NCBI GenBank assembly: GCA_964035575.1
Contig: OZ037885.1
Span: forward strand, 496,001 to 560,000
Source: Rhynchopus sp. YZ270_cl-10
Taxonomy: Eukaryota > Euglenozoa > Diplonemea > Diplonemida > Diplonemidae
DNA length: 64,000 bases
Direction of reading: 5' to 3'
Below the pieces are notes generated by a model. That model did not search any database and was not told where the DNA came from. It worked only from the letters and a program-made list of their open reading frames with translations. Shown here one piece after another: positions 1-9,483 of the stretch (within the stretch, counting starts at the first letter, position 1; each line of letters starts with the position of its first letter). Position numbers and translations under genes: made by a program.

Positions 1-382
1 TTCACAGCTCGCAAGAGCAATGTAACCCTTCTCGCTATTGCAAACTTAAGAATTTTCTGCTGTAACTTACCAAAATCGATTTTCTTTCACCCCAAACACC
101 CGCAACACCCCACCTGCTACTTCGGTAGCCTGTGTTGTTGGGAGTTGGTTCTCATGTTGATCCCCAGTGTTTTGCACTGCTTCTTCTGAGCCCAACGCTG
201 TTTGGCCTGTCGACGTAATAAATACGAAGACAGGGGGGCGGTGCCAACAATTTTCCAATGATGTAACGTTTATCTTTGATTGATTTATCGTTTGATAGAC
301 CTTGCGTGTGCTACTTCACTGCACACCCAAGCAAGGTATTTTGAACGGTACTTTCAAGCGATACTTCGTTATGTCATTGGTG

Positions 383-952
383 GGAGTTAACATGACATTA
401 TTAGATTAGAATGGTTAGTATGGTTAGAGTATTGCTATTGAGTTTATTAGAGTGTACCTGTGTACCTGTGTACCTGTGTACCTGTGTACCTGTGTACCTG
501 TGTACCTGTGTACCTGTGTACCTGTGTACCTGTGTACCTGTGTACCTGTGTACCTGTGTACCTGTGTACCTGTGTACCTGTGTACCTGTGTACCTGTGTA
601 CCTGTGTACCTGTGTACCTGTGTACCTGTGTACCTGTGTACCTGTGTACCTGTGTACCTGTGTACCTGTGTACCTGTGTACCTGTGTACCTGTGTACCTG
701 TGTACCTGTGTACCTGTGTACCTGTGTACCTGTGTACCTGTGTACCTGTGTACCTGTGTACCTGTGTACCTGTGTACCTGTGTACCTGTGTACCTGTGTA
801 CCTGTGTACCTGTGTACCTGTGTACCTGTGTACCTGTGTACCTGTGTACCTGTGTACCTGTGTACCTGTGTACCTGTGTACCTAAACTCTAACTAAACTC
901 TAACAATACTCTAACCATACTCTAACAATCTAACAATGTCATTGTTAACTCG
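383..952. repeat. Inverted-repeat (foldback) element enclosing a minisatellite
   Basis: The left arm (about 383-452) and the right arm (about 884-952) are imperfect inverted copies of one another; both carry GAGTTAACA, TGACATT and the string GGTTAGAGTATTG when read inwards. The 8-bp minisatellite fills the centre. The arrangement suggests a small non-autonomous foldback transposon whose middle has been replaced or expanded by tandem repeats. No coding potential is seen and no target-site duplication was identified. The remaining DNA from 1 to 382 shows no gene or clear motif. Confidence 0.6.
453..883. repeat. 8-bp minisatellite (TGTACCTG)n
   Basis: About 54 head-to-tail copies of TGTACCTG with essentially no variation. 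Because 8 is not a multiple of 3, all three plus-strand frames read the same 8-residue peptide repeat (VYLCTCVP), which creates long but meaningless open frames. The purity of the array suggests recent expansion. Confidence 0.97.
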
Positions 953-1154
953 AACAATTAACAAAATTCTAACCAGACCGACAACTAGAAGTTACTGTGC
1001 AAATACCACACAGTCCTTTTTTGCTTCTATGCTCCCCTCACTTCCCTCTTAAACTATCAAGCAAAATTAAACAGAGCACAAAGCACTTTCAAAACATACA
1101 AAAAACATTTTCAAACTCCCCTCACTTCCCTCTTCCCACGCACGCAAGGCAATG
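953..1154. other. Short spacer, no feature seen
   Basis: This spacer between the foldback element and the first ankyrin gene is AT-rich and contains no recognisable gene or motif. Confidence 0.4.
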
Positions 1155-2045
1155 TCACGCTCTTGGCCCATTTTCGGCCAAAATTTCACTCAAAGAGAAC
1201 GTCTGTCTGTACCTGACGTCACCTGCATCAATCAGCACCTGTTCCACGTCTCTGTGGCGTTCGTCCGCTACATTGTCGCTGTCACGGTGATGCACAGCCA
1301 CCTCTGGCAAGCCCACAAGATAGCGCACAGTCTCGGTGTGTCCAGCATACGCCGCATCAACAAGCCACGTGCCTCCATCGTTGTCTGTGACATTCACTCC
1401 CGCACCTGCTCTGACCAACACCTTCACAACTTCGAGTGCTCCTGCTTGGCTGGCAGAGTCCAGAGGTGAATTTCCATAGTCGTTCCTTGTGTCGATGTCT
1501 GCACCTGCTTCAACTAACATCTTCACAACTTCGAGTGCTCCTGAACGGGAAGCCAAGTGCAGAGGCGAACGCCTTCCCTTGCTCGTCTTAGTCTCGATGT
1601 CTGCACCTGCATCAATAAAGACGCGACACACTGCAGGGTCCACCCACATGGCCGGATAGGCACTTATTGCACCTCTTACAGGTTCACCTAACTCGACACA
1701 CGCCCCGTTGTTGCAGACGGACTTCCAATGCTGCAAGAGGACTTCCGTGCACGCAACATGGTGTGTGTGGACACACTCACTCAGCCAGACTCCAAAGCCC
1801 ACCTGCGTTGTCTCAACATAGGGAAGAAGCAGTGCAAGGCATTCATCGTGGTTCCCTCTGCATGCCTCGTGCACAGCATCGGAGGTGACTCTTTTGCTGC
1901 GTGGGAAGCTCTCTGGAGACAGCTTCCCACTCTCAAGGACCTCCCGCACAGCAGCAGTGTCGCCGTTCCTGGCAGCCTCCAAGACCTCATCTGCAAGCTT
2001 TCTTCTCTTTCGAGCCTCCGTGCTGTCTGCGCTTCGCTTTGGCAT
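1155..2045 (-). CDS. Ankyrin-repeat protein (family copy 1)
   Basis: This 296-residue protein starts at MPKRSADSTE, a start conserved in all four paralogues of the window. The first 17 residues hold a bipartite basic motif (KR, ten residues, KRRK), so nuclear import is likely. A short helical N-terminal segment (DEVLEAARNGDTAAV) is followed by a divergent region (DAVHEACRGNHDECLALLL, then TEVLLQHW) and by four or five recognisable ankyrin repeats with the SPLHLAS and GALEVVK signatures. The C-terminus degenerates (VLIDAGDVRYRQTFSL), so the last repeat is truncated relative to the copy at 2312-3586. Ankyrin arrays bind proteins; the partner cannot be deduced. ANK3 (7765-9081) is its closest relative because it shares the divergent middle region. 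Whether copy 1 is expressed is unknown. Confidence 0.75.
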   Translation of the reverse strand: MPKRSADSTEARKRRKLADEVLEAARNGDTAAVREVLESGKLSPESFPRSKRVTSDAVHEACRGNHDECLALLLPYVETTQVGFGVWLSECVHTHHVACTEVLLQHWKSVCNNGACVELGEPVRGAISAYPAMWVDPAVCRVFIDAGADIETKTSKGRRSPLHLASRSGALEVVKMLVEAGADIDTRNDYGNSPLDSASQAGALEVVKVLVRAGAGVNVTDNDGGTWLVDAAYAGHTETVRYLVGLPEVAVHHRDSDNVADERHRDVEQVLIDAGDVRYRQTFSLSEILAENGPRA

Positions 2046-2229
2046 TGTGTGGTTTGTGATGCTGTGGGGTCTTTTGTGGGGGATTCTTTTTGCGCAAAGC
2101 ATCACAGGGAATCAGGGCAACTGCATTTGCGGGAAATGCCTCAGAACGCCTTTGAAAAATAAAATGAACGTTGCATGGAAAGGTTTTTGCGGGCAACCGA
2201 ATTTTCGCAAGCTTAGAATATCCGAAGTC

Positions 2230-2311
2230 TTTCGAGCTTTCAAGACACCTTTGAACTGAACCACCCCTCCACTCTGAGGTAGCTTTGCTACTCCAAGAAC
2301 TATGCTTCAGC
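2230..2311. repeat. Shared 3' flank of the ankyrin gene family
   Basis: The block ending in GAGGTAGCTTTGCTACTCC lies just downstream (on the minus strand) of the stop codon of the 2312-3586 gene. It recurs at about 7610-7715 and 27536-27619, in each case at the 3' end of an ankyrin paralogue. It marks the edge of the duplicated unit and is probably 3' UTR. The block at 2126-2148 (TGCGGGAAATGCCTCAGAAC) similarly recurs upstream of the fourth copy, at about 29463. Confidence 0.75.
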
Positions 2312-3586
2312 TCAAGGAGAACGTCCGTCGTTGTTGTCTGTGTCCACGTCTGCACCTGCATCAATCAACACCTGCACCACGTCTCTGTGGCCTTTGTTCG
2401 TCGCACAGTGCAACGCAGTCTCGTTGTTGCTGTTTCGGTGATTCACATCCACCTCCGGCAAGCCCACAAGATAGCGCACAGTCTCGGTGTGTCCATTACT
2501 CGCCGCAAGGATAAGACACGTAAGTCCATCGTCGTCGGTAAGACACACTCCTGCACCTGCTTCAACCAACATCTTCACAACTTCGAGTGCTCCTGAACGG
2601 GAAGCAAAGTGCAGAGGCGAATGTCCGCCATCGTCCTTCGTGTCCATATCTGCACCTGCATCAATCAGCACCCGCACCGCTTCTGCATGGCTTTCCTGCT
2701 GCGCCGCATAGTGCAACGCAGTGTCGTTGTTGTTGTCTCGGCTATTCACATCCACCTCCGGCAAGCCCGCAAGATAGCGCACAGTCTCGGTGTGTCCAAA
2801 AAACGCCGCAATGCTGAGTCCATAGTTTTCTGTGACACTCGCACCTGCTCTGACCAACATCTTCACAACTTCGAGTGCTCCTGAAGCTCTTTGCTCGACG
2901 ACATAGTCCAGAGGCGAATCTCCGTTTTCGTTCTCTGCGTCGATGTCTGCACCTGCATCAATCAACACCTGCACCACTTCTGGATGGAGTTCCCTCGCCG
3001 CACAGTGCAACGCAGTCTCGTTGTTGCTGTCTCGGCTATCCACATCCACCTCCGGCAAGCCCACAAGATAGCGCACAGTCTCGGTGTGTCCATTACTCGC
3101 CGCAAGGATATGACACGCGTGCCCATCGTCGTCTGTAAGACGCACTCCTGCAACTCCTCTGACCAACACCTTAACAACCTCGAGTGCTCCTGAATCGATG
3201 GCACAGTGCAGAGGCGAATCTCCGTCTTCGTTCTTTGTGTCGATGTCTGCACCTGCATCAATCAACACCTGCACCACATCTGCATGGCTTTTGTTCGTCG
3301 CACAGTGCAACGCAGTCTCGTAGTCGTTGCTGCTGTCTCGGCGATTCACATCCACCTCCGGCAAGCCCACAAGATAGCGCACAGTCTCGGTGTGTCCATT
3401 ACGCGCCGCAAGGATAAGACATGTGTTTCCTTTGACGAGGGCTGTGTCTCTGTCTGGAGGGAGCCTCTCAAGGAACGCCCGCACGGCAGCAGTGTCGCCG
3501 TTCCTGGCAGCCTCCTCCAAGACCTCGTCTGCAGAAAGCTTTCTTCTCTTTCGAGCCTCCGTGCTGTCTGCGCTTCGCTTTGGCAT
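2312..3586 (-). CDS. Ankyrin-repeat protein (family copy 2)
   Basis: This 424-residue protein begins with the family start MPKRSADSTEARKRRKL, a bipartite nuclear-localisation-like motif, and then consists almost wholly of ankyrin repeats. The repeats form a higher-order unit of about 99 residues (three ankyrin repeats) present about four times: a GHTETVRYLVGLPEVDV repeat, a TALHCAA..VVQVLIDAGADI repeat and a SPLHxAS..GALEVVKMLV repeat. At DNA level the unit is roughly 297-300 bp, so unequal crossing-over can change copy number without shifting the frame. It ends in DNNDGRSP followed by TGA. An upstream in-frame ATG exists, but the region before MPKRS is in another frame in the fourth copy, so MPKRS is preferred. 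Role: protein-protein scaffold, possibly nuclear; target unknown. Confidence 0.85.
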   Translation of the reverse strand: MPKRSADSTEARKRRKLSADEVLEEAARNGDTAAVRAFLERLPPDRDTALVKGNTCLILAARNGHTETVRYLVGLPEVDVNRRDSSNDYETALHCATNKSHADVVQVLIDAGADIDTKNEDGDSPLHCAIDSGALEVVKVLVRGVAGVRLTDDDGHACHILAASNGHTETVRYLVGLPEVDVDSRDSNNETALHCAARELHPEVVQVLIDAGADIDAENENGDSPLDYVVEQRASGALEVVKMLVRAGASVTENYGLSIAAFFGHTETVRYLAGLPEVDVNSRDNNNDTALHYAAQQESHAEAVRVLIDAGADMDTKDDGGHSPLHFASRSGALEVVKMLVEAGAGVCLTDDDGLTCLILAASNGHTETVRYLVGLPEVDVNHRNSNNETALHCATNKGHRDVVQVLIDAGADVDTDNNDGRSP

Positions 3587-4375
3587 TGTGTGGTTTGTGT
3601 TGCTGTGGTGTCTTTTGTGTGTGTTTCTTTTTGTGCAAAGCTTCACACACACAGTCAGGGGAACGGACACATCGATACGTCGCACACAACCAAAGCCCAC
3701 CTCCACGAGTCCCCTGGACAACGCTCACAGCGGCTCATGGACTGCTTCCACACGAAGTAGAATTGTCGTCTTGACTCCGAAGAGAAACGGAGTGGGTCGG
3801 GAGGGGTGGAAGTGCTTTGTGGATTACTGTAAACGTAACAAGGTGGGTGCTGAATACATCCTCACACAACTGATTTTGCATCCCACAAGCATATGAACTA
3901 TATGAAAAGGACGTTCGAAAACACGAAGAAGAAGAGAGAGAAAAAAATAGGGGAAAAATTCCAGTTTTGTGATATGCACGGATCGTGTTGTGATTGATTC
4001 TTGTCCCCCTTCCCGTCCCTCTTTTTACGTAAAAACAAAGAAAAAGTTGATAAAATGCCAGCAGTGAATATGTCCCTCCCAACCCTGCACACAAATACGC
4101 GATCCACCCTCTCAGAGGACACATGCTCACAAGGCTTTTTTTAGGCGTCAAAATTGGGTGAAACTCTCTTTTTGGTATTGTCATAGTACAAAACCACTTG
4201 ACCCCCAAAATCGAAAACCTGAAATCCTAGAAAACCTTCAAATAAACAGATCATTTTTCTCCATCAATTCAAAATTGCAGTTCTATCCTCAAACCTCAGA
4301 GGGTTATGATTAGATATCCCCTTCTCCCTCCATCCCCCCGAGACGAGACAAACTCATTTCTTATTCTGATATGTT
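3587..4375. other. Intergenic; 5' part is a segmental duplication
   Basis: From 3587 to about 3872 the sequence is nearly identical to 29171-29465, upstream of the fourth ankyrin gene, so about 285 bp of upstream DNA travelled with the gene. Past that point the copies diverge abruptly (3873 onward versus 29466 onward). The rest, 3873-4375, is AT-rich and shows no gene or convincing motif. Confidence 0.7.
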
Positions 4376-6826
4376 TTAGTTATCCAAATCTAGCTGCTGT
4401 TGCAGGCCTGCGTGGATGTCTCGGAGTCGTAGAGTAGCCTCTGTTGTGGCCTGCTCGAGATCTGTCAGACCGCTGTCAGCTTCTTCCGCAAGACCGTCGA
4501 TGATGAGGGGAAGAATCATGGTGGAGAATTTGACGAGAGCCACGCTGTCTGCAAGAATCGCAGTCTCAATCCATTTCCGCAACGTCTGCCGCAACGTCTC
4601 GAGGTCGATCGAACGACTAATATTCTTGGCAAACATCTCTGAAAGGCGAGACCCCGTAAAGCTCATACACAAAGCCAACAGCTGGATTTTCATGCATGCC
4701 ACCATAGGTGGGGTCAACTCTTTTTTTGTAAAGCTGACTCCCTTCAACGCAGAAAGCGGTAAATGCCCCTTCTTGAGTAATGTCGCAAAGCAAATGGACA
4801 GATTAATGCATTCATGAATTCGCAAAGGAGAGTCCTTCACAACAGTCCAACGGTCCCATAGTTCATACATTGCGCGGAATTTCCAACGACGGTTGGATGA
4901 GCAAAGCACCGAAATAATGTTTGTGTAAAACGAATTGTACGCCTTCTCTTTAACAAGACAGTACAAAAGAACCAGCATAACGTCCTTTTCGTTTTCAGGT
5001 TTGATGTTCAGAAGAGAGATTTCGTGGAGACAGTCGGTAGAATCCTCTGATTCCGCGATTTTTTTGAAAATCGCTCGGCGGAGCGCGCTGTTGAGGATCC
5101 GATGCTTTGAGGTCAAATCTCCTATCGTCTGTTCAGTACGCTGCTGGTTCTCAGTACGGTGGTCTCCGATGTCGGCTTCTTCTTCCTCTTCCTCCTCCTC
5201 TTCATCCTCTTCGTCTTCGTCATCTTCAACAGCACTGTCCGCAGACTCAGCGTCCTTTGCAGCATGAATCCACCACTCCCCAGAGCGGTTGGTGGTCATG
5301 CACGAAAGCCACGTAAGGTTGTGAACTGTTGGGTGTTTTTTCTTGAAGGTTGAGAGGGTTTGGCCAACCATATTCGCGGTTTTTTCTTTGGCGGGGATGT
5401 CCAGCTGCCGTTCTGCCTGTCCAAAACTCTTCTGCGCCTTTGCGCTTCGGAGACTGACTAATAGGTCCAATGTAATCTTCCCTCTGATCGAGCTTTCTTG
5501 GTTCGCAAGGCGCATCTTATCCTGTACGTAGTCGCTCACTTCGCGGAGGGCAAGCATGTTCTCAGAACGAAGCTGTGCTCCGCCAACGGAGACGAGGATC
5601 ATAAGCAGTTCGCTGTTGATGTCTGAAGTGACGTCGCGGGCAAGGAATTTGATAACAGAGTAGATGAGGTTCGAGTCGGTGACCTGAAGTGCGTGGAGAT
5701 GGACAAAGAGGAGGATTGCGTTGATTGCTTTGTTGCGTTCTCCCGAGCGGATTTTGGTGTCCAAAAAGATGCAAAGATAGGAGAAGAAGTTTGCCGAGAG
5801 CGCGTCGCTGGTGAGCGACGAAAGGATCTTCAATAGCGCAGCATAAGGGAAGATGAAGGCAGAGGTGAGTCGGATAGGGTCGCAGACGGAGTCGATCACA
5901 CCGTTGCAGAAGAAGTTTGTGAAGTCATGCCTTGAAATGCCAAACCCCTTCCCTTCACTGATGTCCAGCAGCGACGACGCGGTGGTCTTGATATTTTCCA
6001 ACGAAATCTGGTTCAAATAAAGCTTGATCTTGATACGCGCCTTTTCCTCCGCGCTTTGCCCTTCGTTTGCAAGCTTTGCTCTAAGAGAAGGGGGTACGTA
6101 TCCAGTAGGCGCGGCCTTCTCCTCTTCTTTCTCTGAGAGCTCTGCCTCTGCTTCTGCTTCTGATTCTGCGTCGTTCTCTGCCGACATTGCTTCGTCTTCC
6201 TCTTCGTCGAAATCCGACTCCTCTTCTTCCATGTCTCCTTCGAGAGAGGGCTCGTCGTCGTCATCGTCAGATTCAATTTCAGGAAGGTTTGCATTGCCGT
6301 CCTCGCTCACGTCTTCGCTGGGTTGTTGAGGTTTGGTTCGTTTGGTAGGTTTCGTTTTGTGTTCGGTTGGGTTGTCCAATGAGCGTTTTTTTATGTTCTT
6401 CTTCTGCGTAGGTTTTTGTGTTTGTGGTGCTTTGGTCGGAGGGGCTGCAGGGGAAGATCCTGGGGAGGTAGCAGACTCGCGGTTTTTCTTGTTGAGAGTC
6501 ACAAAGCGTGTGTTGTAAGCAGCGCGAACAGACTTCTTCCCCTCACGTTTCGACTTCCTCTCCATCCTCCGCTGCTCCCGCACCGACAACTGCCCATCCA
6601 CAATAATTTTGTTCCCCAAGGCAGACGCTCCCTTCTTCCCCTTCGCCCCCTTCGCCCCCTTCCCAGCCTTCTTCCCGGATTTTCCTTTTCCTTTGCCAGC
6701 AGGCTTCCCTCCCTTGCCGGAAGGCTTCCCTCCTTTGCCAGCGTCCTTCCCGGATTTGCCTTTTCCCCCATCGCCTTTTCCGCCTTTTCCTCCTTTACCG
6801 CCTTTCCCCCCGCCTGGTTTTCCCAT
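4376..6826 (-). CDS. NOM1/Sgd1-like nucleolar MIF4G-MA3 protein
   Basis: This single-exon gene encodes 816 residues. Residues 1-70 are Gly/Lys repeats (GKGGKGGKG), followed by a basic segment and an acidic stretch (about 180-240). The YVPPSLR motif at about 243 opens the MIF4G domain (about 255-470, with YLNQISLENI). A second acidic linker (about 530-555) precedes an MA3 domain from about 575 (LNSALRRAIF, VMLVLLYCLVKEKAYNSFY). This order is that of NOM1/Sgd1, which binds the DEAD-box helicase eIF4A3/Fal1 and acts in 40S ribosomal subunit biogenesis in the nucleolus. The start is MGKPGGG; a possible splice acceptor (CAG at 6845-6847) lies 18 nt before it. The Lys/Gly-rich N-terminus is unusual. 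The domain assignment is firm; orthology to NOM1 is by architecture. Confidence 0.9.
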   Translation of the reverse strand: MGKPGGGKGGKGGKGGKGDGGKGKSGKDAGKGGKPSGKGGKPAGKGKGKSGKKAGKGAKGAKGKKGASALGNKIIVDGQLSVREQRRMERKSKREGKKSVRAAYNTRFVTLNKKNRESATSPGSSPAAPPTKAPQTQKPTQKKNIKKRSLDNPTEHKTKPTKRTKPQQPSEDVSEDGNANLPEIESDDDDDEPSLEGDMEEEESDFDEEEDEAMSAENDAESEAEAEAELSEKEEEKAAPTGYVPPSLRAKLANEGQSAEEKARIKIKLYLNQISLENIKTTASSLLDISEGKGFGISRHDFTNFFCNGVIDSVCDPIRLTSAFIFPYAALLKILSSLTSDALSANFFSYLCIFLDTKIRSGERNKAINAILLFVHLHALQVTDSNLIYSVIKFLARDVTSDINSELLMILVSVGGAQLRSENMLALREVSDYVQDKMRLANQESSIRGKITLDLLVSLRSAKAQKSFGQAERQLDIPAKEKTANMVGQTLSTFKKKHPTVHNLTWLSCMTTNRSGEWWIHAAKDAESADSAVEDDEDEEDEEEEEEEEEADIGDHRTENQQRTEQTIGDLTSKHRILNSALRRAIFKKIAESEDSTDCLHEISLLNIKPENEKDVMLVLLYCLVKEKAYNSFYTNIISVLCSSNRRWKFRAMYELWDRWTVVKDSPLRIHECINLSICFATLLKKGHLPLSALKGVSFTKKELTPPMVACMKIQLLALCMSFTGSRLSEMFAKNISRSIDLETLRQTLRKWIETAILADSVALVKFSTMILPLIIDGLAEEADSGLTDLEQATTEATLRLRDIHAGLQQQLDLDN

Positions 6827-7764
6827 TGTGTTGTGTGTTTTTTTCTGTTGAAGATGAATGGTTGAGAAAAGCAGTAATTTCATAATATGCAATCAATAAA
6901 TTGATGAGAAAACAAGGGTGAAGTTGAAAGTTAAAACAAGGGTGGGTGTCGAAACTAGGGAAATAATGACAAAAGCAGGTTACAGGGGTTTTGAAATTTC
7001 ATACATTTGCATTTTTTTTCAAATTTTTATAACAAAGACAAGAGATACGTTAGAAGAGCAACACGCCTATTGGCTGTGTGCCGAGAGAGCTAAAAGAAGC
7101 ATGTATACATGCTCCAGAGGGAGGGATCAAAGAAACGTCATAAGAGTGCCACGCCGAGCGTGGCAGCAATATCGAGGTTTTATTGTTCACTTTGTCAAAA
7201 TCTCTCTGTTTTTCTCTTTTGTCTATTTTTCTTGCATTTTATTCTCTTCTTTGTACTTTCTTTTGTTTTGGTTGTTGTTAGATAAGCTCAATCGCCTATC
7301 GAGTTCTGTGAATAGCACGGAACTCCTTTTCATGTGTATCCATGGAAAACAGTATCATATGTGATACCGGGGGGAAAGCTCGTTGCGTTCCCACTATCGT
7401 TTCCGCTGCGCTCTCACTAGCGTTCCCACTCCATTTGGTTTTCTCTTACTTAGAAAAAAACATGAATCGTACAACAAGCATCCAGTAACGCTTTTTGGAC
7501 AGCAAAACGCCCTTGGTGGAACCCCCTAAAGGGGGGGGGCAGGGTTTTTGTAAGATGCGAAAAGCCCTAAGTTTGAGAGTTCGTCCGAGAAAAATCCTAA
7601 GCCTTTTGAGCTTTCAAGCCACCTTTGAACTGAACCACCCCTCCACTCTCTCTCATCACGACACGCAGCTGGGGGCAGAAGGCGCGAGGTAGCTTTGCTA
7701 CTCCAAGAACTATGCTTCATTTCTTGCAGGAGCGCCTCTGTCGTGGTGGTCTGTTTCGACGTCT
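6827..7764. other. Intergenic region with a small perfect hairpin
   Basis: No gene is seen. A perfect 7-bp hairpin with a CGA loop (GCCACGCCGAGCGTGGC) lies at 7148-7164. From about 7610 the sequence is the shared 3' flank of the ankyrin family. The stretch around 7360-7440 has several loosely repeated CGTTCCCACT-like words of unknown meaning. Confidence 0.5.
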
Positions 7765-9081
7765 TCAACCTGCAGCACACAACACATCCTTCACGTCTGA
7801 ACAGCCGTTCTGAGCCGCATAGTCCAACGCAGTCTTGTTGTTGCTGTCGCAGTGATTCACATCCACCTCCGGCAAGCCCACAAGATAGCGCACAGTCTCG
7901 GTGTGTCCATTACACGCCGCATGGAAAAGACACGTTCGTCCATAGTTGTCTGTGACATTCACGCTGGCACCTGCTTCCAGCAACATCTTCACAACTTTGA
8001 GTGATCCTGAATCGCCGGCACAGTGCAGAGGCGAATGTCCGTATCTGTTCTTTGTGCCGATGTCTGCACCTGCATCAATCAACACCTGCACCACGTCTGC
8101 ATGGCCTTTCTTCGCCGCACAGTGCAACGCAGTCTTGTTGTTGCTGTCACGGTGATTCACATCCACCTCCGGCAAGCACACAAGATAGCGCACAGTCTCG
8201 GTGTGTCCATAATACGCCGCATCGGTAACACACGTGCTTCTATTGTAGTCGTCTGTGACATTCACTCCTGCACCTGCTCTGACCAACACCTTCACAACTT
8301 CGAGTGCTCCTGAAAAGCTGGCACAGTGCAGAGGCGAATGTCCACATCTCTTTGTGTCGATGTCTGCACCTGCATCAATCAACACCTGCACCACTTCTGT
8401 GTGGCCCTTGTTCGCCGCACAGTGCAACGCGGGCTCGTTGTCGCTGTCACCGTGATTCACATCCACCTCCGGCAAGCCCACAAGATAGCGCACAGTCTCA
8501 GTGTGTTCATTACACGCCGCATGGGTAAGACACGTGTTTCCATTGTCGTCTGTGATATTCACTCCTGCACCTGCTTCGACCAACATCTTCACAACTTCGA
8601 GTGCTCCTGAACAGGAAGCTAAGTGCAGAGGCGACCGCCTTCCCTCGCTCGTCTTTGTCTCGATGTCTGCACCTGCATCAATAAAGACGCGACATCACCC
8701 ACATGGCCGGATAGTCACTTGCTGTCGGACCTCTTCCGGGTTCACATCCGGACACACGCCCCGTTGTTGCAGACGGACTTCCAATGCTGCAAGAGGACCT
8801 CCGTGCACGCAACGTGGTCTGTGTGGACACACTCACTCAGCCAGACTCCAAAGCCCATCTGCGTTCTCAACATAGGGAAGAAGCAGTGCAAGGCATTCAT
8901 CGTGGTTCCCTCTGCATGCCTCGTGCACAGCATCAAAGGTGACTGTTTTGCTGTCTGGAGGGAGCTTCTTAAGGACCGCCCGCACAGCAGCAGTGTCGCC
9001 GTTCCTGGCAGCCTCCAAGACCTCGTCTGCAAGCTTTCTTCTCTTTCGAGCCTCCGTGCTGTCTGCGCTTCGCTTTGGCAT
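7765..9081 (-). pseudogene. Ankyrin-repeat gene (family copy 3), broken 5' half
   Basis: The family start MPKRSADSTE lies at 9081 and its frame runs to 8833 (ending GLWSLAE). Compared with the copy at 1155-2045, about 2 nt are missing near 8865, so the homologous GFGVWLSECVHT segment continues in another frame. A second deletion of about 11 nt near 8695 shifts the frame again. From about 8697 down to 7765 one long open frame carries about nine ankyrin repeats of the usual type (RYLVGLPEVDVNHRDSNN, VLIDAGADIDTK, GALEVVK) and ends in DVKDVLCAAG. The gene is therefore probably a pseudogene, although an internal start could still give an ankyrin-only protein. It combines the divergent N-terminal region of copy 1 with the long repeat array of copies 2 and 4. 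Confidence 0.75.
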
Positions 9082-9299
9082 TGTGGGTCCGAAAAGAGTG
9101 TTATACTGCAGATGTGTTGGAGAAGAGAAGATAATCCAAAAATGCATTTCTAAAATAAAAACAACCCCTTTTTTTTCCCCATCTATTTCCACCTTTCTAA
9201 CACATTCTAATTTCACACCCATTTTTCAGGTGTGATATTTTTCTTCTTCTTCTTTTCTAAAAAAAATAAATCTATGACCCCCTCTCTCCCCCTCTCTAA

Positions 9300-9423
9300 T
9301 GGCAGTATTGTGATGGGAGCCCAATGGAATACGCAAAATACATCAAAATACATCACAATATGTATGGTGATGTATTTCGATGGATTTTGCTCCTTCTAAT
9401 AGGCTCCCATCACAATACTGCCA
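9300..9423. repeat. 124-bp foldback element (MITE-like or hairpin RNA-like)
   Basis: Perfect 22-bp inverted repeats lie at 9300-9321 (starting TGGCAGTATTGTGATGGGAG) and 9402-9423. Nested inside is a second inverted pair, AATACATCAC with GTGATGTATT, so the whole unit folds into one long hairpin. No clear target-site duplication was seen. It lies about 60 bp beyond the kinesin stop codon, so it may be within that gene's 3' UTR. The rest of 9082-9483 holds nothing else recognised. Confidence 0.8.
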
Positions 9424-9483
9424 CTATTATCCCCCTCCCCATACCCCCTTCTTCTTCTTCTTCTTCTTCTTCCTCCCCCTCCA

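Noticed and set aside
411-896. Three overlapping open frames of 140-160 residues reading VYLCTCVP repeats
   Set aside because: They are products of the 8-bp minisatellite, present in all frames, with no start context or non-repeat domain.
2105-9032. Many plus-strand frames of 60-180 residues opposite the ankyrin genes
   Set aside because: They are antisense shadows of the repeat array, recur identically in every copy, and show no independent domain.
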